Of a DNA stretch of 64,000 nt, positions 8,531-17,408 are shown one piece after another. The DNA comes from Gordonia zhenghanii (GTDB lineage Bacteria > Actinomycetota > Actinomycetes > Mycobacteriales > Mycobacteriaceae), in NCBI RefSeq assembly GCF_021738965.1, contig NZ_JAKKOQ010000016.1:40284-104283 (forward strand), written 5' to 3'. Each line of letters starts with the position of its first letter. Position 1 is the stretch's first letter. Under the pieces are notes generated by a model. The model made no database searches. It saw only the letters and a program-made list of their open reading frames with translations, and was not told where the DNA came from. The position numbers were made by a program, and so were the translations under genes.

Positions 8531-9703
8531 ATGACGGCCTCGAAGCGGTCCGGGACTCCGCGCCCGGCCAACCGGAAACGGCAGCTGATCGACCACAGCG
8601 CTCAGCTGTTCCTTCGGCATGGGTACCCCCAAGTGTCCATGGCCGACATCGCTCGCGCAGCCGGTGTCACCGCCCCTTCGCTGTACCGTCATTTCGCGGA
8701 CAAGCAGTCGTTGCTCTACGCCGCCGTCCTCACCGGTGTCGACGATCTACAGGACTGCACCGACGCCTCGTTGACGGCGGCCGACGGAGATCCCCACGCG
8801 TTCCTTGCTGCGATGTGCGGGTCGATGGCGCGGCGTCAGAACGCGTCGACTCTCTGGCGGTGGACGGGCACTTACCTGACTCCGGAGCAGAATCGCGAGG
8901 TGGTGCACGGCACTCGCCGCGTGTTGAGTCAGTGGGCCGAGTTGTTGTTCGTCGACCGCAGTCTGGCCGACTGGGAGCAGAGGCAACTGGTGTGGACGCT
9001 GCTGAGCGTCGTCGGCAGCCTGTCGGTTCACCGCGCGAGGCTCTCCTCGGCACGGTCGGTCCCCGAACTGACGGCGGCGAGCGAGCGACTCGTCGCCTTG
9101 ACCCCGTCGTCGGCCCCACCGCTCCGCGTGCCACCGCATGTGGGTCTCCCCGACGACGACCGGCGGACCGAGATCCTCGACGCCGCGGCACGGCTGTTCG
9201 CCGAACGCGGCTACGGTCCGGTCACCATGGTCGAGATCGGCGCAGCCGTCGGTATCACCGGCCCCAGCGTGTACAAGCACTTCGCATCCAAGGCCGCGCT
9301 CCTCATCGAGATCGGCCGACGCAGCGGCGCCCGCCTGGAGGTCGGCGTCGTGACGGCGTACGCGGCGGGGTCCGGCGACGCCGACGTCCTGGCGCTGCTG
9401 GTCGACTCGTATGTCTCCACGATCACCTCGATTCCCGACCTGTCGGTCTCGTTCAACAATGCGTCGGCGCTGGCAGGCGACCCGGGGGCCCGTGAACTCG
9501 TCGACGTCCAGCGTCGATACGTGTCGCGATGGACAACTCTGATGACCGCGCTGTACGAGATCGACGACGCCCAAGCCGCGATCGCGGTTCACGCCGCGCT
9601 GTCGATCGTCAACGACGCGGTCCGTGTGCGGCGAGGCACCGAGCGCAGCGACTTCCCCGCACAGATGGCGTATTTGATGCGGGGAGTGCTCGGGCTCACC
9701 TGA
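8531..9703 (+). CDS. Tandem TetR regulator with two DNA-binding domains
   Basis: The 390-residue protein contains two complete TetR units. The first helix-turn-helix is at about 16-65 (SMADIARAAGVTAPSLYRHF) and the second at about 215-262 (TMVEIGAAVGITGPSVYKHF). Each is followed by its own helical ligand-binding part. Two TetR units in one chain is the architecture of Mce3R of Mycobacterium. It is divergent from fadA with 127 bp between the starts, so control of fadAB is likely but not shown. Confidence 0.88.
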   Translation: MTASKRSGTPRPANRKRQLIDHSAQLFLRHGYPQVSMADIARAAGVTAPSLYRHFADKQSLLYAAVLTGVDDLQDCTDASLTAADGDPHAFLAAMCGSMARRQNASTLWRWTGTYLTPEQNREVVHGTRRVLSQWAELLFVDRSLADWEQRQLVWTLLSVVGSLSVHRARLSSARSVPELTAASERLVALTPSSAPPLRVPPHVGLPDDDRRTEILDAAARLFAERGYGPVTMVEIGAAVGITGPSVYKHFASKAALLIEIGRRSGARLEVGVVTAYAAGSGDADVLALLVDSYVSTITSIPDLSVSFNNASALAGDPGARELVDVQRRYVSRWTTLMTALYEIDDAQAAIAVHAALSIVNDAVRVRRGTERSDFPAQMAYLMRGVLGLT

Positions 9704-9827
9704 CGGCCACGACACTCGGCGCACACTCCCCTCTTCTTTGGCAGCCGCGACGACCTCGTCCCGACAGCCACACCGACGGCACGGGACAATCCTCCGCGCA
9801 TGTGATTCGCCTACTCGTTGTCACCGA

Positions 9828-10619
9828 TCACGGCACGGTGAACTGTCCTCCGTTCGACAGGAGGATCGCACCGACGACGTTGGCCGCCGCGGGCGACGCG
9901 AGATAGAGAATGTTGTCCGCGAGCTCGTCGGCGGTCGCGTACCCGCGGGCGGGCCCCGCAGCCATCGCCTCACGTAGATGTGCAGGCGTCCGCGCCGCCA
10001 TACCGGTGTCGACCGGACCCGGCGCAACCGTGTTCACGCGGATCCCGAACGGCAGGAGTTCCTTGGCCGCAGCCTGGCTCATCGCGTGGACTCCGGCCTT
10101 CGATGCCGCGTAGTGCGGGTACCCGGACAACGTGTCGAGCGCCGACGACGAGCCGACGGTCACGATTGACCCGCCACCGCCCTTCCGCATCAGCCGGGCG
10201 GCCTCGCGAAGCACGTAGAAGGTGCCGTCGAGATTGATCGACATAACTCGACGCCACGCGTCGTCGGTCAGCCGCGACAGCACGTCGAGCTTCTCACCGG
10301 ATTCGCGTGCCTCGTATATCCACTGCTTGCTGACCGGATCGTCGACGCCCGCAGCGTGCACGACGACGTCGACCCGGCCGCTGTCCGCGGCGACTCTCTC
10401 GAACGCCTCGCGAACCTGGTCGGCATTGGAGACGTCCATCGCCAGCGGCTGCGCGCAGTCGATCTCGGCGGTCACCTTCGTCACCGCGTCGGTGTTGACG
10501 TCGACGGCGTACACCTTCTCCGCGCCCCGCGCGGCGAGCGCACGACACACCGCAGCGCCCATGCCGGATCCCGCACCTGTCACGAAGGCCACGGCGCCTT
10601 CGAAGTCCTTCTCAGCCAT
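9828..10619 (-). CDS. SDR-family NAD(P)-dependent oxidoreductase
   Basis: This classical short-chain dehydrogenase has 263 residues. It carries the cofactor loop GAGSGMG at about 16-22, the HAAG motif in place of NNAG, the catalytic Ser in VGSSSA and the YAASK active site. It probably oxidises or reduces a secondary alcohol/ketone. It is the last gene of the minus-strand set 12602-9828, after an SDR and a solute-binding lipoprotein. AGGAG lies upstream of the ATG. Confidence 0.88.
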   Translation of the reverse strand: MAEKDFEGAVAFVTGAGSGMGAAVCRALAARGAEKVYAVDVNTDAVTKVTAEIDCAQPLAMDVSNADQVREAFERVAADSGRVDVVVHAAGVDDPVSKQWIYEARESGEKLDVLSRLTDDAWRRVMSINLDGTFYVLREAARLMRKGGGGSIVTVGSSSALDTLSGYPHYAASKAGVHAMSQAAAKELLPFGIRVNTVAPGPVDTGMAARTPAHLREAMAAGPARGYATADELADNILYLASPAAANVVGAILLSNGGQFTVP

Positions 10620-10671
10620 TACTCACTCCTCGATCACTCGTCGTCACGAAGTCATGCGTCCATCGCACGAT

Positions 10672-11751
10672 TCAGCGCCCGCTCGTGAACAGCTGTTCGA
10701 GCTCGTTGCGGTACTTCTGTCCGTCTGCACCGACGGTGACGTCCAGGTTCTGATCACCGATCCCCTGTGCGTTCTCGATGGAACCTTCGATGTCGGGCAG
10801 TGCCGCCGCGTAGCCGACCGAGGTCGTCGCCTGGCCTTCCGGTGTCACCATGAAGTCGGCCAGAACCTGAGCGGCATTCGGGTTCGGGGACGATCCGAGG
10901 GCCATCCCGTTCCACTTCGCGCCCCAGACGTGCTCGCCTGCGGTCCACTCCACGGGAGCGCCCGCCTCCTTCGAGGGCAGCATGGGGTCGGTCATCAGTC
11001 CGGCGCTGATCTCACCCGAGGCGACCGCCTGCCCGAGCGGCTGGCTGCTGGGGTAAATCCGCGGCTTCTGCGCTGCGATCTTCTTCAGGAAGTCCCGACC
11101 GCCGTAGTACTTCTCGAGGTGCGCGTAGTAATCGAGGTAAGTCGTGGAGGTCCCCGGGCTGACGATGCCGATCTTGCCCTTCAACGCTGGATCAAGGAGG
11201 TCCTGCGGCTTCTTCACGCCTTGCGGAATGGCCTGAGTGTTCCATCCGAGGCCGAGCACCACGGCACCTTCGAGGAAGAAGCGGTCGTCGACGACCGTGG
11301 TCGCACGGTTGTACGCCGGCTCGTCGAACGCAGGGCCGACCAGCTTGACCGCAGCATCGTTGTCGGAATTCGCCTGAATCCACGAGACGTCGGTGGTCAC
11401 GGCGACGTCGCCGATGCCCTTGCCCGACCGGACTTCGGCATCGATCTTGGAGAGGATGTCGGCGTCGACGCCACGTACCACCTGCATGTCGATCTGCGGG
11501 TATTTCGCCTCGAACGCCGCTTCCAGTGCGCCCAGGCGCGGCTCAGCCTGCGTGGAGTAGATCGTGACCTTTCCCTCCTTGTTGGCTGCGGCCACCACAT
11601 CGGCCCAGGGTCCGTCCACCGGGCCCGACGGCGAGGACCCCGCTCCGCACGCGGTCAGACCGAATGCGGCCACCGCCGACACCAGACCGACGACCAGCGC
11701 CACACGCCTCTTCTTCACCGGCTTGGCTCCGGTCCGTGAATCAATACCCAT
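10672..11751 (-). CDS. ABC-transporter solute-binding lipoprotein (first of three paralogues)
   Basis: The 359-residue extracytoplasmic binding protein has an N-terminal basic/hydrophobic signal and a lipobox (LTAC, Cys35). It belongs to the Fe3+/thiamine/phosphonate type of solute-binding proteins (KVTIYSTQAE near the start, GLGWNTQAIP, PNPNAAQVLADFMVTPEGQ). It is clearly homologous to the proteins at 20990 and 26996 but is the most divergent of the three. No permease is encoded beside it, so it may deliver to the permease at 24077-25783. It lies between two SDR genes. Confidence 0.9.
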   Translation of the reverse strand: MGIDSRTGAKPVKKRRVALVVGLVSAVAAFGLTACGAGSSPSGPVDGPWADVVAAANKEGKVTIYSTQAEPRLGALEAAFEAKYPQIDMQVVRGVDADILSKIDAEVRSGKGIGDVAVTTDVSWIQANSDNDAAVKLVGPAFDEPAYNRATTVVDDRFFLEGAVVLGLGWNTQAIPQGVKKPQDLLDPALKGKIGIVSPGTSTTYLDYYAHLEKYYGGRDFLKKIAAQKPRIYPSSQPLGQAVASGEISAGLMTDPMLPSKEAGAPVEWTAGEHVWGAKWNGMALGSSPNPNAAQVLADFMVTPEGQATTSVGYAAALPDIEGSIENAQGIGDQNLDVTVGADGQKYRNELEQLFTSGR

Positions 11752-11789
11752 CGGTTCGTCCTCTCGTTCTCGATCCGCGCGATGCGCGG

Positions 11790-12602
11790 TCAGTTGGTCT
11801 TCTTGGGGGTGGTGACTCCGGCCGCGGTGCCGCCGTCGACGAGCATGTCGATACCGGTCACGTAGCCGCTACGGTCACTCACCAGGAATGCGATGATGTC
11901 GGCCACCTCGTCGGGCGCCGCCCGACGCTGCAGCGGGATGCTCCGCACGTACGCGTCGTAGTCGTCGTTCGAGAAGCCCTGCCCATCGGTGATGCCCGTC
12001 ATGATGCTTCCCGGGCACACCGCGTTGACGCGGATCCGGCGTGCCGCGAGCTCGATCGCCGCGACCTTCGTCAAGGCGCGGACACCGGACTTCGACGCGC
12101 CGTACGCACCGAGTCCGTCGGTCGCCAGCATCCCGCGTAGCGACGCTATGTTCACCACGGCACCACCGTCGACCATGTGTCGGCCTGCGGCGCGCACGCC
12201 GAGAAATGTGCCGACGAGATTCAGGTCCAGCATTCGCTGGAAATCCGCCAGCGACGTCTCCTGAAGAGTGGCCTTCATGGCCGCGCCGGCCGAATTAACC
12301 AGGACGCCCATCCGGTTGCCATCAGCCGCCATTCGCTCCGTGACCTCGTCCCACCCACGCTCGCTACGGACATCCAGGCGCATGAAGCGGTCGCCCGCAC
12401 CGATGCGGGCAGCCGTCGTCCGGCCCAACTCCTCGTCGATGTCCGTCGGGTAGACGACGGCACCCCGCTCTGCCAGAGCGTGCGCCGTTGCAGCGCCGAT
12501 ACCCTGAGCCGCACCGGTGACCAGTGCGGCGACGCCGTCTAGGCGCTCGTTCTCGAAGCGCAGCTCCGGTCCGCTGCGATCCACAGCCACTTCTGACATC
12601 AT
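11790..12602 (-). CDS. SDR-family NAD(P)-dependent oxidoreductase
   Basis: The 270-residue short-chain dehydrogenase has the GAAQGIG cofactor loop, NSAG, the Ser in NIASLRG and YGASK catalytic residues. An MM start is used: ATG 12602, with GGAG about 9 nt upstream. Reading further upstream would run into the promoter. It is the first gene of the operon continuing to the lipoprotein at 10672 and the SDR at 9828. It is preceded by one copy of the shared palindrome. Confidence 0.88.
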   Translation of the reverse strand: MMSEVAVDRSGPELRFENERLDGVAALVTGAAQGIGAATAHALAERGAVVYPTDIDEELGRTTAARIGAGDRFMRLDVRSERGWDEVTERMAADGNRMGVLVNSAGAAMKATLQETSLADFQRMLDLNLVGTFLGVRAAGRHMVDGGAVVNIASLRGMLATDGLGAYGASKSGVRALTKVAAIELAARRIRVNAVCPGSIMTGITDGQGFSNDDYDAYVRSIPLQRRAAPDEVADIIAFLVSDRSGYVTGIDMLVDGGTAAGVTTPKKTN

Positions 12603-12690
12603 TCGCCAGCTCCCGTCGAGCGGGGAAGAACAGCGGGCCGACTCTGTCGAGACCAGAGGATCAGCGCTGCTCACACACACTCGTCAATAG

Positions 12691-12708
12691 TGAATTGAAT
12701 TAGGTTCA
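12691..12708. promoter_or_regulatory. Shared operator copy upstream of the SDR operon
   Basis: TGAATTGAATTAGGTTCA matches 13 of the 16 fixed positions of the palindrome TGAACTGANNTCAGTTCA found across the island. It lies 89 bp upstream of the SDR start at 12602. A second short perfect palindrome, GTTCACGTGAAC, overlaps its right end. Confidence 0.6.
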
Positions 12709-12788
12709 CGTGAACTTTATAGCGCGTCCGATGTCGTGTCAATCACAGTTGAGGACCTCAGTGCCTTGCTCCACTGGCCGGGTCGGAC

Positions 12789-14381
12789 CTACCGCTCCAG
12801 GACCCTCACCACGGCGTCGCCTACCAGACAACGATCCATCGCTGCACGCAGTCGAGATTCCGGCTCGGTCAGCCGCTCGGCCCGTTGCGCAGCATAATCA
12901 CGCAGACTTCCGTACTCCGAGATCTCGACGAACAGCAGCGGATCATCGTGGCCGCGCCACATCGCGCATCGGCGGGCACCCAGGCGCAGCCTCGACCGTC
13001 GCTGAGCCGGCCATTCCGCGAGGAACTCGTCGATGTCATCGCCCGCAACCCGGTACGTCGTCTCGACCAGAATCGTGCCGCGTCGTCGTATCGGCGGGGT
13101 CGACCCGACATCCGAGTCCTCATCCACTGCGTCGTGCGACCCGCCGGCGACCGTCGGCACCATCTCGTCCCCTCCACGCAGCCGAACCATGAGGGAGACG
13201 ACCGCTGCGCCGAACATCACCGCCGCACTGGCCATCACTGCGCTCTGCACTCCGACGGCATCGGCGAGCAGCCCCCAGGTCTGCGCGCCGACAGCCTGGA
13301 CCGCCTGCACGACGATGATCATGATGCCGAGGACCTGGCCGCGCACCCAGGCGGGAAGCGCATGGTGGGCAGCAACCATCCAGGTGCTCTGCACCGCGAC
13401 CCACGCCGTACCGCCCACCACCATGAACAGCGCCGCCACCATAGTGTTGACGCTCGTCGCCATGCCGACGAGCGCGACCGCGTACGCTGCGGCGCCGAAT
13501 GAGACGAACTGATTCCAGGAGAGTCGGCGACGCAGCGGCATTAACGCGACCGTTCCGAGCACCGCACCCACACCGACCGCGCCCGACACCGCCCCGAACT
13601 CGAATGTGCTGGCATGGAGACGCTCGTCTGCGACGACGGGGAGCAGCGCCCACAAGGCGCTCGACGGAATACCGAACATCGCGACCAACACGAGGAGTCG
13701 CGACGTCCACGACGAGTAGCGGATGAACCGGAGCGCAGTGCCGACATGCCTGGTCCACAAATCCGGGGCCGCCGAACGCCCCGCATCGGATGGCACCCGT
13801 AACCAGGCCTGAACTGCGCACGCCGCGGCGATGACCGCGACGACCGTGAACATCGTGACCCCACCCCAGGCCGCGAGAACCGCACCGCCCAGAATGGGCC
13901 CGACGGCACGGGCCCCGTTGAACACCGCGCCGTCGACGGCCGGAACCACAGTCATCAGCCTGCGCTCGACCAGATTCGGCAGCAGCGCCTGCCAAACGAC
14001 GCCAAGAACGGCCAGGGTGGAGCCTGCGACCAGGACCGAGGCCATGATCGGGGCGAGTCCATCGAGCCCGACCGACACCAGGAACGCGGCGACAGCGGCG
14101 TCCGCGGCGAGGACCACCGCGGCACCGGTGAGCAGGCGGCGGTGGCCCGCGACGTCGGCCACCGCCCCGATGGGCAGTCCGAGTAGGAAGAACGGAAGGC
14201 TGACCGCCACTTGCACCGACGCGACGACGGACGCCGAGTATCCGCCGCGGGTGAGGATCCACTGCGCGGCGAGGACGACCATCCAGACGCCGACCGATAC
14301 GCCCAGCTCGACCGGGAGCATGGCGCGGAACCGCCGAACCTTCAGCGGATCGAGTAGGCCGACCCGGTCGACGACGGCCAC
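12789..14381 (-). CDS. MFS exporter with C-terminal soluble extension
   Basis: The 530-residue protein has about twelve membrane segments within residues 20-425 and fits the MFS_3 (EntS-like, transmembrane secretion effector) family. The loop GAVADVAGHRR after TM2 is the usual MFS signature. The last 90 residues form a soluble domain (ETTYRV..DEFLAEW..RRSRLRLGA) often found on this subfamily. The start is GTG, 13 bp downstream of the MDR reductase, so the two are cotranscribed. A role in export of a pathway intermediate is inferred. Confidence 0.85.
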   Translation of the reverse strand: MAVVDRVGLLDPLKVRRFRAMLPVELGVSVGVWMVVLAAQWILTRGGYSASVVASVQVAVSLPFFLLGLPIGAVADVAGHRRLLTGAAVVLAADAAVAAFLVSVGLDGLAPIMASVLVAGSTLAVLGVVWQALLPNLVERRLMTVVPAVDGAVFNGARAVGPILGGAVLAAWGGVTMFTVVAVIAAACAVQAWLRVPSDAGRSAAPDLWTRHVGTALRFIRYSSWTSRLLVLVAMFGIPSSALWALLPVVADERLHASTFEFGAVSGAVGVGAVLGTVALMPLRRRLSWNQFVSFGAAAYAVALVGMATSVNTMVAALFMVVGGTAWVAVQSTWMVAAHHALPAWVRGQVLGIMIIVVQAVQAVGAQTWGLLADAVGVQSAVMASAAVMFGAAVVSLMVRLRGGDEMVPTVAGGSHDAVDEDSDVGSTPPIRRRGTILVETTYRVAGDDIDEFLAEWPAQRRSRLRLGARRCAMWRGHDDPLLFVEISEYGSLRDYAAQRAERLTEPESRLRAAMDRCLVGDAVVRVLER

Positions 14382-14394
14382 GGGCGACGCGCGA

Positions 14395-15423
14395 TCAGAC
14401 GAGCCGGCACAGCGTCTTTCCTCCGTGTCGGCCGTGGAGCATGTCGACCATCGCTTGTGGGGCCTGCTCGAGCCCGTCGAAGACGGTCTCGGCGAATGTC
14501 ATGCGCCCGGCCTCCAGGTGCGATCCGACCTCCTCGCGCATCGCCGGCGCGAGGTGATTGAACGACCCCGCCCGAAACCCCTCGATGCGGATCCCCTTGG
14601 ACACGAGCTGGAAGAGATTCTGCGGTCCGGACGGCGACTGCGCGGCGTCGTAGTCGGCGATCGCACCGCACATCGCGATTCGCCCGCCCGGGCGCATCGC
14701 GTCGATCGCTGCAACGAGGTGCTCGGCCCCGACGGAGTCGAAGTACTTGTCGATCCCCGTTGGCGCGGCGGCCGCCAGCGAATCGGCAACGGGACCGTTC
14801 CGGTAATTGAATGCGGCGTCCAAGCCGAAATCGTCGAGCAGATGCGCAACCTTCGCGTCGGATCCGGCCGAGCCGATCACCGTGCACCCTCGCAGGCTCG
14901 CCAGTTGTGCCGCGATGCTTCCGACCGCTCCGGCGGCCGCAGACACCCACACCACATCACCCGGCTGGATCTCAAGGATCGCGGACAGGCCTGCATACGC
15001 GGTGAGTCCGGAACTGCCCAGCGGGCCGAGGTTCCATTCGATCGGATAGTCGCTCGACTCCACGGCGCTCAGCTCGCCGTAGCCTCCGATACTGCTTCCG
15101 GGTCGAACAACGGCGAAGTCTCGCAATCCGTACATGTGGGACACAATCTGGCCTACGTGGAAGTCCGGCGACCGCGACTCCTCGACGGTACCCAGCGCAA
15201 GCCCAACGAGCGGCTCGCCGAGCCCGAACGGGGCCGAGTAGCCTCGCGGAGTCGACTCCGCGAGGCGGATGCGAACAGAAGGGTCGATCGACAGCCAGAG
15301 GTTGCGAACGAGAACATCCCCGTCGGCGAGTGCTGGCAGCTTGGATTCGGTTACCTCGAAGTCACCGACAGCGAGCTCGCCAGACGGCCGCGAGCGCAGA
15401 CATAGAGTGCGACCCATCAACAT
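14395..15423 (-). CDS. NADP-dependent MDR-family oxidoreductase (leukotriene-B4-dehydrogenase-like)
   Basis: The 342-residue medium-chain reductase has no zinc ligands. It has the opening typical of the CurA/YfmJ group (WLSIDPSVRIRL). A Rossmann fold with AAAGAVGS and GSAGSDAK is followed by a GGRIAMCGAIADY segment. Such enzymes reduce the double bond of alpha,beta-unsaturated ketones with NADPH. It is divergent from the acyl-CoA dehydrogenase gene; the 108-bp gap holds two palindrome-like sites. Confidence 0.87.
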   Translation of the reverse strand: MLMGRTLCLRSRPSGELAVGDFEVTESKLPALADGDVLVRNLWLSIDPSVRIRLAESTPRGYSAPFGLGEPLVGLALGTVEESRSPDFHVGQIVSHMYGLRDFAVVRPGSSIGGYGELSAVESSDYPIEWNLGPLGSSGLTAYAGLSAILEIQPGDVVWVSAAAGAVGSIAAQLASLRGCTVIGSAGSDAKVAHLLDDFGLDAAFNYRNGPVADSLAAAAPTGIDKYFDSVGAEHLVAAIDAMRPGGRIAMCGAIADYDAAQSPSGPQNLFQLVSKGIRIEGFRAGSFNHLAPAMREEVGSHLEAGRMTFAETVFDGLEQAPQAMVDMLHGRHGGKTLCRLV

Positions 15424-15433
15424 AAAATCGAAT

Positions 15434-15450
15434 CTACTTCATTTCAGTAG
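15434..15450. promoter_or_regulatory. Imperfect palindrome in the MDR reductase promoter
   Basis: CTACTTCATTTCAGTAG has 5-bp inverted arms and keeps the right half TCAGT of the island operator. It lies 11 bp upstream of the MDR reductase start. It matches only about half of the consensus, so it may be a weak or different site. Confidence 0.35.
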
Positions 15451-15493
15451 TTAACAAGGCGTACTTGACAGCAGAACCCGTCGGACACCAAAA

Positions 15494-15511
15494 TGAACTC
15501 AATTCAGTAAT
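15494..15511. promoter_or_regulatory. Shared operator copy upstream of the acyl-CoA dehydrogenase
   Basis: TGAACTCAATTCAGTAAT keeps 12 of the 16 fixed positions of the island palindrome. It is centred on ACTCAATTCAGT, 20 bp before the ATG at 15532. Confidence 0.55.
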
Positions 15512-15531
15512 CACGAATACTTAGGATCCCC

Positions 15532-16656
15532 ATGCAGGCTCACGTCGATTCCCTGTACACCGTCGACAGTTCAATTCCGCTAATCGCGACGACGGAAGAG
15601 GACGACCTCCGCGATGCGGTGCGCAGTCTGCTAGCAGGCACCGAGATCGAGGACATCCGTCGCCTCTCCGAGACCCCGGCCGGATTCTCCGACGACACGT
15701 GGCGCGCCCTATGCACCGACCTCGCGGTGACGGCGATGTCCGTGCCGGAGTCCGACGGCGGCCTCGGCTATTCATACAGCTTTCTCTGCACGGTCCTGGA
15801 GGAGTGCGGCCGAGCGCTCCGACCCGAGCCCGTTCTGACCTCTGCCGCCATCGGCGTGCATGCACTGCGCCTCGGATCAGGTCCGAGTCTCAATGCCCTC
15901 ACCGAGCGCGCGATCAGCGGCGACGCGGTCATCGCAGTGGCCGACATCGATTCCGTGCCGAGTATCACCGCGACGCCGTCCGGCGATTCGTGGCTGCTCA
16001 CCGGCCGGACCGTGATCGTCGGCAGCACACGCGCCGACGCCGTCGTCGTCGTCGCATCGACGACGGACGGACCCGGGCTCTTCGCCGTCGACTCATCGTC
16101 GTGGACCTCTCGGGAAGCGCTCGAATCGATCGATCCGACGCGGCCGACGACCGCAGTCACCATGACCGATTCCGCGGCCGAGCTGGTCACCGATCCTGCG
16201 GCCACCGCCGCGGCGCTCCCCGAACTGCGCGATCGCATCCTGATCGGCGCGGCCGCGGAGAACGTCGGCATCGCCGCGCAGATGCTCGAGGACACGATCG
16301 CCTACACCACGACGCGTCGGCAATTCGACCGGCAGATCGCCTCGTTCCAGTCGATCAAGCACCGACTCGCCGACATGCTGCTCGCCGTCGAGCGCGCCCG
16401 CTCGGCGACGCGCTACGCCGAAGCACTGTTTGACGACTCCCCCGACCGAGCCAGCCTCGCGGCGGCGATCGCCGCCGCGGTCAGCATCGACTCTGCAATC
16501 GAGGTCACGACCGAGGCGATCCAGTTGCACGGCGGGATCGGTTTCACCTGGGAGCACAAAGGACACAACTATTACCGGCGTGCCCTCTCTAATGAGGCGA
16601 CCTTCGGAGCCAGTGCATCTCATCGTCAGCGTGTTGCCGCGCTCGTTAACGCGTGA
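15532..16656 (+). CDS. Acyl-CoA dehydrogenase family protein, FadE28-like subunit
   Basis: The 374-residue flavoprotein fits the short, divergent acyl-CoA dehydrogenases that pair with a second subunit, as in steroid side-chain FadE complexes. The FAD/substrate fold is recognisable: SVPESDGGLG, TTTRRQFDRQIASFQSIKHRLADM, and QLHGGIGFTWEH near the C-terminus. The usual catalytic segment of the EGTSEIQ type is not seen at the end. The partner could be one of the dehydrogenases at 32813 or 35006. It is transcribed toward the TetR gene. Confidence 0.85.
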   Translation: MQAHVDSLYTVDSSIPLIATTEEDDLRDAVRSLLAGTEIEDIRRLSETPAGFSDDTWRALCTDLAVTAMSVPESDGGLGYSYSFLCTVLEECGRALRPEPVLTSAAIGVHALRLGSGPSLNALTERAISGDAVIAVADIDSVPSITATPSGDSWLLTGRTVIVGSTRADAVVVVASTTDGPGLFAVDSSSWTSREALESIDPTRPTTAVTMTDSAAELVTDPAATAAALPELRDRILIGAAAENVGIAAQMLEDTIAYTTTRRQFDRQIASFQSIKHRLADMLLAVERARSATRYAEALFDDSPDRASLAAAIAAAVSIDSAIEVTTEAIQLHGGIGFTWEHKGHNYYRRALSNEATFGASASHRQRVAALVNA

Positions 16657-16680
16657 TTATAGGAAGATCACACGGGTTAC

Positions 16681-16698
16681 AGAACCGAACCCAGTTAG
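16681..16698. promoter_or_regulatory. Degenerate copy of the island operator before the TetR gene
   Basis: AGAACCGAACCCAGTTAG matches 11 of 16 fixed positions and resembles the copy at 28168, which also has GAACCGA. It lies 72 bp upstream of the TetR start. Confidence 0.4.
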
Positions 16699-16736
16699 AA
16701 TCGCTCGACATGGAGTCGACACAGATTATCTATTCC

Positions 16737-16754
16737 AGTTAACAATCGTTAACT
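16737..16754. promoter_or_regulatory. Palindrome directly upstream of the TetR gene (likely autoregulatory operator)
   Basis: AGTTAACAATCGTTAACT has perfect 7-bp arms around AATC. It ends 15 bp before the TTG start, just ahead of the GAAGGGGG ribosome site. The position suits self-repression. One half (AGTTAAC) also occurs at 15449-15455 near the MDR reductase. Confidence 0.55.
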
Positions 16755-16769
16755 CTCGAAGGGGGCACC

Positions 16770-17405
16770 TTGTCCACGACAACCGCCGATAAGGCCAAAA
16801 GCGATGGCCCCAGGTCCAAGCGGAACCGTATTCTCGAAGTCGCCACGCAGCAGTTCGGCAAGGAGGGATACGAGCATACGAAGTGGGCGTCCGTCGCTGG
16901 TGAGGTCGGCATCGGACAGACGGCGCTTTATCACTACTTCGAGTCCAAGGCCCATTGCCTGCTCACCATCATGCGCGTTGAGCTCACCGATTCCGTGACT
17001 CGATTCGAGGAGGGCATTGCCGGCATCACCGATCCCGTTGAGGCTCTCCGCGGCGCGATCTCCGCGTCATTGCACGGCGAACCTCTCGACGTTCTCCAGC
17101 GCCGTATTCTGCAGAACCACATGGACATCCTCGCGACTCCGCGTCAGTCGGAGAAGGAGGAGGCCGAACGGCAGCGCTCACGTGAAATCGTATCGTCGAT
17201 CGAACAGAACTGGACGGATCTGATCCAGCGGGGCCAGGATGCCGGAGTCTTCGACGCCTCCGTGGATGCCGTGATCACCGCACGATTCGTGCTTGGCACG
17301 GTCGTCAGCGTATGGCGCTGGTATCGACCGAGCGGCCCGTTGTCGCTCCACGAACTGATCGGGAACGTGGCCGAGGCCGCGGTCCGGATGGTCGCCGCCA
17401 CATAA
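16770..17405 (+). CDS. TetR-family regulator, candidate regulator of the catabolic island
   Basis: The 211-residue protein has a TetR DNA-binding domain at about 18-64 (WASVAGEVGIGQTALYHYF) and a helical ligand-binding C-terminus. A TTG start is used, preceded by GAAGGGGG with 6 nt spacing. It is the only complete one-component regulator inside 9.8-39.4 kb. It follows the acyl-CoA dehydrogenase by 113 bp that contain two palindromes. An acyl-CoA or pathway intermediate is the expected ligand, by analogy with KstR-type regulators (inference). Confidence 0.87.
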   Translation: MSTTTADKAKSDGPRSKRNRILEVATQQFGKEGYEHTKWASVAGEVGIGQTALYHYFESKAHCLLTIMRVELTDSVTRFEEGIAGITDPVEALRGAISASLHGEPLDVLQRRILQNHMDILATPRQSEKEEAERQRSREIVSSIEQNWTDLIQRGQDAGVFDASVDAVITARFVLGTVVSVWRWYRPSGPLSLHELIGNVAEAAVRMVAAT

Positions 17406-17408
17406 GAC

